This document shows, in pieces, positions 22,177 to 28,779 of a stretch of DNA of 32,490 nucleotides. The stretch spans positions 1-32,490 of the forward strand of contig JAFGGP010000003.1 of NCBI GenBank assembly GCA_016930485.1, in the 5' to 3' direction. Position 1 is the stretch's first letter. Every line of letters starts with the position of its first letter. The notes under the pieces were generated by a model. The model was given only the letters and a program-made list of their open reading frames with translations. It was not told where the DNA came from and made no database searches. This DNA is from Candidatus Omnitrophota bacterium (GTDB lineage Bacteria > Omnitrophota > Gorgyraeia > JAFGGP01). The position numbers and the translations under genes are program-made.

Positions 22177-22905
22177 CTATTTTACTGCCTCAAGATACTT
22201 CAAGAGTTCTTTATCTTCTATAACAGCCTTGGTATCGGTGGTCTCCCCCTGCTGTGCGGCGGACTCTTCCTGTTTTTTCTCCATGGCCTCTTTCGCCTCA
22301 CGCTCCTTCGCCTGTTGTCTGAGCATGCGCAGCAATGCCTTATCTTCGATTAACGCCTCGCCTGTAGGCGGCGCCGCAACAGCGGAGGTCTCTTCTGCCC
22401 TGTCCGGCAGAGTATGCCCCTGCTGGTCCGGAGAAGGGCTCTGTTCGGAAGCAAGTGACTTCGAGATAATGCCACCTTCGAGCACTTCGTCTACGTACTT
22501 GACACGGGCCTTAATCAACTGAGACTGCACACGCTGCTCTTCTGTGGACAGCTGTTCGGCCTTTTGCTGTGAGCTATAACGGGCCGGCTCTGCGGACTCC
22601 TCTGCCGTTACCACCGATTGTCTGTACGGCGCGCTCGCCGCAAGCTGCGAAAAAGTCTCGAGGTCCGCCTTCGTGGTCGACATCCGCACCCCTTCAACCA
22701 GTATTGTTATGCCTACGCCAACCAGAAATATGCCAGCAATATAGCGGTGTTTGATAAAAAAATCGTCGATGAGGAATTTCTGACCGCGGATATTCTGCGG
22801 TTTTTCGAAAAATTCCCGTATCTTTAAAAAACTGTCGGGATTGATAAAAAATAAAACGGCAGACTCGATAATGAGCGCCGCAAATATGAAGAGAATAATA
22901 ACCAT
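22177..22905 (-). CDS. Two-TM D-F-F-I-K-H-R protein with long charged C-terminal tail
   Basis: In this 242-aa protein the N-terminal 75 residues match the stand-alone protein at 17683: TM (3-21), R30-E-F-F-E-K-P36, D47-D-F-F-I-K-H-R54, TM (56-73). The remaining ~165 residues are Glu/Gln/Ala-rich and probably helical or disordered. The tail carries a repeated motif, A-L-I-E-D-K-A-L-L-R-M-L near residue 184 and A-V-I-E-D-K-E-L-L-K-Y-L at the very end. This looks like two copies of a short docking helix. I recognise no family. It lies between another two-TM gene and the V-W-X modules. The ribosome site is weak. Confidence 0.78.
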   Translation of the reverse strand: MVIILFIFAALIIESAVLFFINPDSFLKIREFFEKPQNIRGQKFLIDDFFIKHRYIAGIFLVGVGITILVEGVRMSTTKADLETFSQLAASAPYRQSVVTAEESAEPARYSSQQKAEQLSTEEQRVQSQLIKARVKYVDEVLEGGIISKSLASEQSPSPDQQGHTLPDRAEETSAVAAPPTGEALIEDKALLRMLRQQAKEREAKEAMEKKQEESAAQQGETTDTKAVIEDKELLKYLEAVK

Positions 22906-22932
22906 CGGCAGTATAACCGGACAATAAGAAAA

Positions 22933-23283
22933 TTAGTGTATATTTTTTGGTGACCCGCTGCCTATCTTGAGTACCTCTTCGAGGTACTCTTCCCGCATCT
23001 TCGCATGAAAGGCGACTTGCGCCATCTCGAATGTCTTGTGTTTTGCCCTTGCCTTTTCAAGTTCGTCGCGCACAATCCAATCAAAACCGCTGAAAATAAC
23101 AAAGGCACCTATCAGCACCAGACAAATGCAAACCCCCTGCCGGTAGGTAACGACAAAATCGTTAACGGTGTAGACACCTGTCGCCAGCCGCCTCCGTCGT
23201 TTACCCGCGTCTTCTGATACCAAGAGCACAATCAAGCCCGAGACAATAATGCCCGTCCCTGTCGCAAAAAGAAATGCACCCAT
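22933..23283 (-). CDS. Small two-TM protein, divergent member of the same family
   Basis: This 116-aa protein has TM segments at about 3-22 and 51-69, separated by a basic loop (G-K-R-R-R-R-L) and V40-N-D-F-V-V-T-Y-R48, a weak version of D-F-F-I-K-H-R at the same place relative to TM2. A charged helical tail of about 45 residues follows (E-L-E-K-A-R-A-K-H-K, then E-Y-L-E-E-V-L-K). The GGAGGTG site is strong. It lies directly after the GspG-like gene and 27 bp before its larger paralogue, so two family members are adjacent. Confidence 0.75.
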   Translation of the reverse strand: MGAFLFATGTGIIVSGLIVLLVSEDAGKRRRRLATGVYTVNDFVVTYRQGVCICLVLIGAFVIFSGFDWIVRDELEKARAKHKTFEMAQVAFHAKMREEYLEEVLKIGSGSPKNIH

Positions 23284-23337
23284 CTCCCACCTCCTTACTT
23301 AGGTGATTGCGGGGGAGAATAACTATTACGGGGAGAA

Positions 23338-23799
23338 TTAAAATGTATTTTCATCGATGCCGGGTGTTGCCGTATTCGCCCATATCTCACCCGCATCCCG
23401 CGCACCGGGAGACGATTCCCGCGGCCGATAAACCCACCCCCCAGTAGTCCCGATAATAGTGCCACGGGGCTCTGAGAGGGCCTCAACCACGTTATCGCGG
23501 TCCCCGTCGGTATCGAGCGGGTTATCCGGAAGATTCCCGTCTATCATGACGACGCTCCGGCCGCTATCTTCGCTTACTTCCTCAAGCACAGGAAAACGGG
23601 GGCTTCCCTGCAGAGTCTGATCAATATAAAAATCCTTAATACCCCGGCGCATCTGTTCAAGGGCCTGTTTTACGGCGGTGACCTTAACAGATATGAGAAA
23701 GGACTGAAACGCCGTAACCGCCCCTATCGCCAGAATAAGCACCACAATCATAACAACCGCTAATTCAACAAGGCTCAACCCCTCTGCCTGCTTCTTCAT
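23338..23799 (-). CDS. GspG/PilA-like pseudopilin
   Basis: This 153-aa prepilin starts M-K-K-Q-A-E-G7 and is cleaved before L-S-L-V-E-L-A-V-V-M. ATG 23799 is preferred to the TTG at 23823 because AAGGAT lies 7 nt upstream of the ATG. After the helix comes a short globular domain with D-G-N-L-P-D-N-P-L-D-T-D-G-D-R-D-N, an acidic loop that could bind calcium as in GspG, and G-G-W-V-Y-R-P...G-E-I-W-A-N, a GspG-like end. It is the first gene of the minor-pilin operon. It could be the major subunit of this machine or one more minor pilin. Confidence 0.88.
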   Translation of the reverse strand: MKKQAEGLSLVELAVVMIVVLILAIGAVTAFQSFLISVKVTAVKQALEQMRRGIKDFYIDQTLQGSPRFPVLEEVSEDSGRSVVMIDGNLPDNPLDTDGDRDNVVEALSEPRGTIIGTTGGWVYRPRESSPGARDAGEIWANTATPGIDENTF

Positions 23800-23913
23800 T
23801 GCAGCTATCCTTCTTTTTTTCAAGATGTTACGGTATATAAGCCTGCAAAGTGACCACTAGTGCCCTATAGTCATTTCTTATGACAACGGATTCCCATGAA
23901 CTTTTTATATCTA

Positions 23914-23941
23914 ATTATAACAAAAAGTTAGCACACTGCAA
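23914..23941 (-). promoter_or_regulatory. Extended -10 promoter of the minor-pilin operon
   Basis: On the minus strand TGTTATAAT provides a perfect -10 (23919-23914) with the TGn extension. A weak TTGCAG -35 lies 16 bp upstream (23941-23936). Transcription would start near 23907 and run through the GspG-like gene, the two-TM genes and the V-W-X-V-W-X set. Confidence 0.65.
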
Positions 23942-24034
23942 GAAGTTTATTTATTAATACTATTGTATGCCAAAGAGGCGGGTAGGCTGCGGTCCCCTTG
24001 ATGAAGCTTGATGAAGCCGGAGAGGTCTTCTATA

Positions 24035-24079
24035 AACAGCATATCCTGCCCCGTTACATACAGGACAGGATATGCTGTT
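24035..24079. repeat. 14-bp perfect inverted repeat, large hairpin
   Basis: AACAGCATATCCTG (24035-24048) is the exact reverse complement of 24066-24079, with a 17-bp spacer. It lies between the 24113 hairpin and the next promoter. There is no U-tract on either side, so an RNA-stability or processing element, or an operator, fits better than a simple terminator. Confidence 0.7.
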
Positions 24080-24112
24080 CGGTCTTTCTGAAGGAATCAC
24101 GATAACAAACTC

Positions 24113-24143
24113 ACCCTTTTTTCTGCGTCGCAGAAAAAAGGGT
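24113..24143 (-). terminator. 14-bp hairpin, probable terminator of the riboswitch-controlled gene
   Basis: ACCCTTTTTTCTGC (24113-24126) pairs perfectly with 24130-24143 around a 3-nt loop, 43 bp past the stop of the gene at 24187. On the minus strand the stem is followed by GAGTTTG, a poor U-tract, so termination may be partial or assisted. Confidence 0.6.
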
Positions 24144-24186
24144 TCTCCTCAAAAAGCCGCGCCTCTTGATGCGGCTCTGTGAGGTC

Positions 24187-25158
24187 CTATTCAATCTCCC
24201 GCCACTCTTCCCACTCAAAGCCCTCTGCGATCTCGCCGACCAACCCACCGGCCCCGCCAACGGCCTCTGCGCAATAGAGGATATCGCCGTCGTCCAGATC
24301 AATGTCTACCTGCCGCGTCTCGACGAGTATGGCCCCAAGGACCTGAGCCCGAGCTTCAGGCTCGTCATCGTCACCCTCCTTGGCCGCATAGACATCCTTC
24401 GGCTCAAAACCAAAAAACGCCAGCGCCTTCTCTATAAAAGAAGGCTCTGTCCGCATCGACCCTGCACCCGGCTTTCCGACATTGATAAAGATCTTGTCGG
24501 ACTGGCCCTCTGTATCAGCGGCATAGACAATAATCACACCGTACCACTTGGCATTGTCATACAGCCGTAACTCCGCCATGCCGGCACCGTTATGGTCATC
24601 CTCGATAATCAAGAGCCCGTACCCGGTAAAATCGCCCTCAAGCTGCATCTTGATATTGTGCAGATAGACGATTTTGTAGTCGCTGGGGCTCCCGATGCTA
24701 TCGCTCGTCCCCCACTTCTGTAACCCGGGCTGATTTTCAAGGGTCATATCCGCCTGGGACTTATAGGCATTGACCATGGCCGCGACGTCGATACTCTCAC
24801 TGTTATACTGCTCATTCGGGACGCCCTCAAGCGTCATATCGGCATCGATGACAATATCGCCTTCGTTCGTATCGGTCGCCAGACCCGCCACATGACCGGA
24901 GCTGAGCTGCGCACCGCCCAGGTCGTGATTATAGCCACTTACCGTGTCTTCAGAGTTGCCGGTGATATTTACATCAAACGGCTCTGAATCACCCCTGTTG
25001 ATAACGGTAATCGCGGCCAAATCAGCAAACGTCCCTGACGATGTCTGGGCCTTTCCGGTAATCTGGATCTTCTTTGCCTCCTGCGCCTGGACAGGATCGG
25101 TTAATGCAACCAGCACAATAACACTAAGACAGAGAACAATTATAAGATTCCTTTTCAT
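24187..25158 (-). CDS. Secreted PilX-C-terminal-like protein under c-di-GMP riboswitch control
   Basis: This 323-aa protein has a classical Sec signal peptide (M-K-R-N-L-I-I-V-L-C-L..., cleaved near V-Q-A26) and no prepilin site. The mature protein resembles the C-terminal part of large PilX-like minor pilins: D-M-T-L-E-G, Y-L-H-N-I-K-M-Q-L-E-G-D-F-T-G-Y-G, then A-K-W-Y-G-V-I-I-V-Y-A and V-L-G-A-I-L-V. It ends E-W-E-E-W-R-E-I-E, like the E-W-R-E-L end of X1. A charged insert lies near 240-272. It could be a soluble or surface partner of the pilus tip, or an adhesin. GGAGGTG precedes the ATG. The only gene directly behind the riboswitch, it has its own promoter and terminators. Confidence 0.82.
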   Translation of the reverse strand: MKRNLIIVLCLSVIVLVALTDPVQAQEAKKIQITGKAQTSSGTFADLAAITVINRGDSEPFDVNITGNSEDTVSGYNHDLGGAQLSSGHVAGLATDTNEGDIVIDADMTLEGVPNEQYNSESIDVAAMVNAYKSQADMTLENQPGLQKWGTSDSIGSPSDYKIVYLHNIKMQLEGDFTGYGLLIIEDDHNGAGMAELRLYDNAKWYGVIIVYAADTEGQSDKIFINVGKPGAGSMRTEPSFIEKALAFFGFEPKDVYAAKEGDDDEPEARAQVLGAILVETRQVDIDLDDGDILYCAEAVGGAGGLVGEIAEGFEWEEWREIE

Positions 25159-25191
25159 AATGTCACCTCCCTCCGTTTTAAGAGTGTACTG

Positions 25192-25305
25192 TAAACCCCG
25201 TTAGACCCCGGTTTAAAGGCCGAGGTTTTCTTGTTTATTGCAACTCCGCAGTGCACCCATTTCCTCACCTTGAAAATCAGGGCTTTCTGAGTCTAACGGG
25301 GTAAA
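25192..25305. repeat. 106-bp element with 11-bp terminal inverted repeats and TAAA flanks (MITE-like)
   Basis: CCCCGTTAGAC (25196-25206) and its exact reverse complement (25291-25301) bound a 106-bp segment, flanked by TAAA at 25192-25195 and 25302-25305. This could be a small non-autonomous transposable element with a 4-bp target duplication. Because it lies in the transcribed leader it could also fold into an RNA stem enclosing further short hairpins, such as CCTCGG/CCGGGG. Confidence 0.55.
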
Positions 25306-25306
25306 T

Positions 25307-25336
25307 AAAAAACCCTACTCGTCTGAATAAGTAGGG
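25307..25336 (-). terminator. Intrinsic terminator of the riboswitch expression platform
   Basis: On the minus strand CCCTACT (25336-25330) pairs with AGTAGGG (25319-25313), followed by six T (25312-25307). It begins 12 nt after the aptamer P1 end. An alternative hairpin pairing 25338-25343 with 25326-25331 would use part of the same arm, so the two forms exclude each other, as expected for a transcription-control switch. Confidence 0.88.
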
Positions 25337-25348
25337 CCTTATTTCTGA

Positions 25349-25436
25349 CCTGGCAACCCAGCCGCCTTTCCCGGAGGTTGAAGGCCTGTGGTTTTGCGCC
25401 CCACCCTTTCAGATGGTTTGCCCTTTTCGAGCCAGA
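25349..25436 (-). promoter_or_regulatory. Class I cyclic-di-GMP riboswitch aptamer (GEMM-I)
   Basis: The minus strand has the GEMM-I core in order: P1 strand TCTGGC, then AGGGCAAACC, a 6-bp stem closed by a GAAA tetraloop (25401-25416), then GGCGCAAAACC, CAGGCCT, a second hairpin, and GGCTGGGTTGCC, closed by GCCAGG pairing with P1. By alignment from memory with the V. cholerae Vc2 aptamer, the middle G of GGG (position 20) is kept, which points to c-di-GMP rather than cGAMP. It is followed by a terminator and the secreted PilX-like gene. Confidence 0.92.
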
Positions 25437-25463
25437 CATATCTGTTTACACTACTATAGTTTA

Positions 25464-25492
25464 AGTATAGCATATAGTCTGGTTGCCGTCAA
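25464..25492 (-). promoter_or_regulatory. Sigma70-type promoter of the riboswitch transcript
   Basis: On the minus strand TTGACG (25492-25487) is followed after 17 bp by TATACT (25469-25464). The predicted start near 25457 lies about 20 nt before the aptamer P1 strand, as expected for a riboswitch leader. Confidence 0.85.
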
Positions 25493-25588
25493 AAATCTCT
25501 GCACTATTTCTCCGGCAAAAAACACCTAGTGCTTTTCTATGTCCAGTAGCCAAAATATAACAGATTTTATCAAAATAGCGTGCGGGGG

Positions 25589-26053
25589 TCAACCCTCTTC
25601 TTTTCTGAGCCTGACATCAATCTTGCCTTCCTTTTCCAGCCGTTCGAGCTTCTTTGACATCCGGTTAATCCACTCAACCAGCACCGTCAGTTCATCGGAC
25701 CGTCTTACCTGAAGCTGGCGCCCGAACTGCCCCTCTCCTATCTCATCCAATAGCCGTTCAACACGCACCAGAGGCCCGACGATCCGATGGGTCAGGATAA
25801 CTCCGAAAAGCAGAATCAGCGGTATGGATATGGCCAGTTGAAAAAATGCGCCAAAGGCAAGGCCGTTCTGGATGATTGAAAAGGAATCATCCGTTAAGAG
25901 CCCCCCGGCCCTCAGACCGAACCAGAGCATAACATAGGCGGCAGCCGTGCCCAAGGCAGTAATAATCACAACAAACACCAGAATCATCTTAACGTACTTA
26001 AACTGAAATTTGGCGTCAACGAGATATACCCTTCTCTGACTGGTTGCAGCCAT
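25589..26053 (-). CDS. Small two-TM HAMP-domain protein
   Basis: This 154-aa protein has TM segments at about 21-43 and 66-90 with a short extracytoplasmic loop, followed by a HAMP domain (about 88-142) with R-I-V-G-P-L-V-R-V-E, D-E-L and a second amphipathic helix. It has no kinase, cyclase or methyl-accepting output domain, so it may be a HAMP-only signal transducer working with another protein. A strong GGAGGTG site precedes the ATG. It is the last gene of the upstream operon, 38 bp after the FimT-like pseudopilin and just upstream of the riboswitch promoter. Pairing with the nearby kinase is only a possibility. Confidence 0.85.
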   Translation of the reverse strand: MAATSQRRVYLVDAKFQFKYVKMILVFVVIITALGTAAAYVMLWFGLRAGGLLTDDSFSIIQNGLAFGAFFQLAISIPLILLFGVILTHRIVGPLVRVERLLDEIGEGQFGRQLQVRRSDELTVLVEWINRMSKKLERLEKEGKIDVRLRKEEG

Positions 26054-26091
26054 AGTAACACCTCCTCTTTTTTTCGTATCTCGCCTTGCGG

Positions 26092-26739
26092 TCAGTTACA
26101 TGTAGCCCTTCCTGTCTCAGGGGTAACGGTAACCGTCTTTGTGCGTCCCTGATACACCAGTGTGACCGTACCTGATGCGGCAAGGGCGGTGTTGTTCGCG
26201 TCACGGGGCTCGCCCAGGGAAGAAAAGCGGAGTTCCGCAGTCCCCCCGAAATTAACGGCATTTAAATCAATGCCGGCAAACTCTGCGCTTGTATCATAAT
26301 CAATTATCATATTGGTGCGCGTCGTCGGATCGGGAATGGTGGCATCGCTGGATACCAGAAAAACCCGGTAGCTGTTTCCGCCTGTATCAAATTCCAGGCC
26401 ATAGCCTGTATGTTTGCTGATAGAGATCTGCTGGACATACCTGATATCGGAGATAAGTTTACGCGCCGCGCCGTTGAGTTTTAAATCGTAGTAGGTGTCA
26501 AACCTGGGAATGGCTAATACCGCTAAAATAGCTATGACAACAATGATCATGATCATTTCAAGCAAGGTGAACCCCGTCAGAGAGCCACGGTATGATAAAG
26601 AATAAGACGAGGGCTGCCTATCACTGCCATTGCATGAGATAGCGTGTGTCTTATTCGCTAATTGGGTAAACCCCGCCAGAGCAATACGGCCTCTCCCTGA
26701 AAATGTCTGATGAGAAAACATAACTCTTTTTTCTGTCAT
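26092..26739 (-). CDS. FimT/GspH-like pseudopilin with a 56-residue leader
   Basis: This 215-aa prepilin has the mature start F-T-L-L-E-M-I-M-I-I-V-V-I-A-I-L-A-V-L-A-I-P-R-F, after S-L-T-G56. The mature protein (~159 aa) has the FimT/GspH fold markers R-K-L-I-S-D-I-R-Y-V-Q-Q and a C-terminal V-T-V-T-P-E-T-G-R, typical of GspH/FimT. The leader is extremely long for a prepilin; only M1 and M7 offer start codons, and no in-frame ATG, GTG or TTG lies close to the cleavage site. The leader contains A-L-A-G-F-T-Q-L, which resembles a degenerate cleavage site. Either the leader is real, or the reading frame has been extended or altered upstream. Confidence 0.85.
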   Translation of the reverse strand: MTEKRVMFSHQTFSGRGRIALAGFTQLANKTHAISCNGSDRQPSSYSLSYRGSLTGFTLLEMIMIIVVIAILAVLAIPRFDTYYDLKLNGAARKLISDIRYVQQISISKHTGYGLEFDTGGNSYRVFLVSSDATIPDPTTRTNMIIDYDTSAEFAGIDLNAVNFGGTAELRFSSLGEPRDANNTALAASGTVTLVYQGRTKTVTVTPETGRATCN

Positions 26740-26787
26740 AAGTTACCTATAAACGTACTGTTACTATACCCCAGCGCCCGGGGCTTG

Positions 26788-28779
26788 TCAATCTATTTGC
26801 CCCTGAAGCGTACCCAGGAGTCTGAGATTTTCCCGCGCGATCATGCCGGCCGGACCGTCCGGATCCAGGCGCTCCGCTTCCTCAAAGAGGCCCCGTGCCT
26901 CATCTGGTTTATTCATGCCGACAAAACAGATGCCGAGATTGTTGTAGGCAAGCGCAAAACGCGGGTTTAATTCGATTGCCCGGATAAACGCATTGCACGC
27001 CTCTTCAAGTCTCCCATTATTCTTCAAGAGCACACCGAGACTATTATATGCCTCGATAAAATCAGGGTTGAGTTGGATAGCCCTCTTATAGGACTCGAGT
27101 GCCTTCTCAAAAAGTCCCATCTGTTGATAGGTAAGTCCTGCATTATGAAGGGCCTTTGCCGAATCGGGTTCGAGGCTGAGGGCACGGTTGTGCATCGTAA
27201 GGGCTTCTTGAAAATCGCCGCGTTCAGCAGCCAGAAGCCCATTCAATGAAAAGGCCTCCTCATTATCGGGATCTATTTCGATCGCCTTCGCGATATACCG
27301 CTCTGCTTCCCTGTTCTCGCCGAGCCGGTAGGAACAGAGTGCCAGGCCGAAATAGACATAGTTGTCTTCGCTGGCTCCGGTTGCCGAGACCTGCATCAGT
27401 TCTACCGTTTTCTCCAAGGCAGCCCTGCCTTCTTTGAACCTCCCCTGCGCCACCAGCACTATCCCCAGGTTGTGCCATGCCTTGTGATTGAGCGGCGCGC
27501 CTGCAACCGTTTTCTGCCAGAACCGCACTTCATCGCGCCAGTCAAGATTTCTGTGAATTGTTCCCACCGTATAGCCGGTAGTAAAAAAGAACATCAACAC
27601 AAGAAATGAGGAAAAAAGCTGCTTCGGCTCCTTTGTCAGTACATGCAGGAGGTGATATAGTGCCCACACAAAAAGAATGCAGTAGCCGATCGAGGACAGA
27701 TAAATCAACCGCTCCCCTATCAGCCCCATAATAGGGATAACGTTTGAGGCGGGAAACCAGTTCAGAAAAAACCAGCCGACGCAAAATAAGACAACCGGCT
27801 GTTTTTTTCTCGTGATCAGGGCCACTGCAATCAAGAGATACGCGATGACCGCCCCACCGAGCACCCGTGGCTCCAAAAAATGATGCGCGATAGGTATATC
27901 ATACAGCAGACGCAGCCCCACGGGAGAAATGAGAATGCGAAAATAGGTCAGGAGCACCGTAAGCATCGTAAAAAAAGTATAGAGAAAAGTGCCGCCGATA
28001 TAAGACGACTGACCGACCTCCCGGAGAATAAGATAGCGTATAACCAGGTAGCCGGAGGCGATGACAAAAAACGGGAGGTACCAGAGCGCCTCTTTCCGCG
28101 CAGAGCGCCAGAGAAAAGAACCCGCACACACATCATAGAGGATCAGGACAAACGGCAGCATGCAGGCAGACTCCTTACTCAACAACGAAAGAACAAAACA
28201 GGCAAGACTGGCCGCATAGAGCAGCGGATGGCCCGACTGTCTCTTAAAGGCGATATAAAGCAAAAAAGAGCCGAGTAAAAAGAAGGCGTACAACGGATCG
28301 CCACGCGACGCTATCCAGCTGACCGCCTCTGTCTGTACAGGATGAACGGCGAAAAGGAGTGCGGCACCCATGCTCATCGGGATCTGCATCTTTCGCTCTC
28401 GTATGCAGCCGGACAAAAAATGAAGCGCCAGAAGAAAAACAAAAAAGGCGTTGGCACAATGAAAAAGCAGATTGGTCAGATGGTACCCGAAAGGATTCAG
28501 TCTCCAGAAGTGGTAATCTACCGCGAATGAAACCGTGCGCAGGGGCCGCCAGATGTGATGCCTGTCACCGACAGAAACAGTATCGGGTGATGTAAAGTAA
28601 AGCGGCACATAGGCGAAGTTTTTGATGTACGGGTTATCGGTAATAAACGCGATATCATCGTAGAGAAAGTCACCGTTGACGACAGCGCCATACGCGATGC
28701 CGACAGCCGCTATAAAAAACAGTGCCGCCATAAGAGCGCTTTTCCTGTCGAGATTCTGTATAACCGAATTTCCTGTCAT
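26788..28779 (-). CDS. TMTC-like GT-C membrane glycosyltransferase with C-terminal TPRs
   Basis: In this 663-aa protein the first ~410 residues are a polytopic GT-C fold with about ten to twelve TM segments. The first outside loop has the acidic pair D41-D42 in F-L-Y-D-D, and later come W-R-P-L-R-T-V-S-F, the P-V-Q-T-E-A-V-S-W motif, S-P-V-G-L-R-L-L-Y-D and G-E-R-L-I-Y-L-S-S-I-G-Y, all typical of TMTC/DUF1736 proteins. From about 430 to 645 there are five or six TPR units (A-W-H-N-L-G, A-L-H-N-A-G, A-Y-N-S-L-G, A-Y-N-N-L-G). TMTC proteins transfer mannose from a lipid-linked donor. With the neighbouring GT2 and epimerase genes, modification of surface or pilus protein is plausible. Its start overlaps the epimerase stop by 4 bp. 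Confidence 0.9.
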   Translation of the reverse strand: MTGNSVIQNLDRKSALMAALFFIAAVGIAYGAVVNGDFLYDDIAFITDNPYIKNFAYVPLYFTSPDTVSVGDRHHIWRPLRTVSFAVDYHFWRLNPFGYHLTNLLFHCANAFFVFLLALHFLSGCIRERKMQIPMSMGAALLFAVHPVQTEAVSWIASRGDPLYAFFLLGSFLLYIAFKRQSGHPLLYAASLACFVLSLLSKESACMLPFVLILYDVCAGSFLWRSARKEALWYLPFFVIASGYLVIRYLILREVGQSSYIGGTFLYTFFTMLTVLLTYFRILISPVGLRLLYDIPIAHHFLEPRVLGGAVIAYLLIAVALITRKKQPVVLFCVGWFFLNWFPASNVIPIMGLIGERLIYLSSIGYCILFVWALYHLLHVLTKEPKQLFSSFLVLMFFFTTGYTVGTIHRNLDWRDEVRFWQKTVAGAPLNHKAWHNLGIVLVAQGRFKEGRAALEKTVELMQVSATGASEDNYVYFGLALCSYRLGENREAERYIAKAIEIDPDNEEAFSLNGLLAAERGDFQEALTMHNRALSLEPDSAKALHNAGLTYQQMGLFEKALESYKRAIQLNPDFIEAYNSLGVLLKNNGRLEEACNAFIRAIELNPRFALAYNNLGICFVGMNKPDEARGLFEEAERLDPDGPAGMIARENLRLLGTLQGQID

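Larger units (their letters stand above)
23800..24186. other. 387-bp intergenic region: promoter, leader and two hairpins, no gene
   Basis: No coding sequence was found. Reading on the minus strand it holds two hairpins downstream of the secreted PilX-like gene (24113-24143 and 24035-24079), about 110 bp of unassigned sequence, an extended -10 promoter (23914-23941) and a leader of about 108 nt ahead of the GspG-like gene. Confidence 0.6.
25159..25588. other. 430-bp regulatory intergenic region, no gene
   Basis: This region carries, in minus-strand order, a promoter, the GEMM-I riboswitch, an intrinsic terminator and a 106-bp inverted-repeat element before the ribosome site of the gene at 25158. 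No open frame of convincing length or composition was found. Confidence 0.75.
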
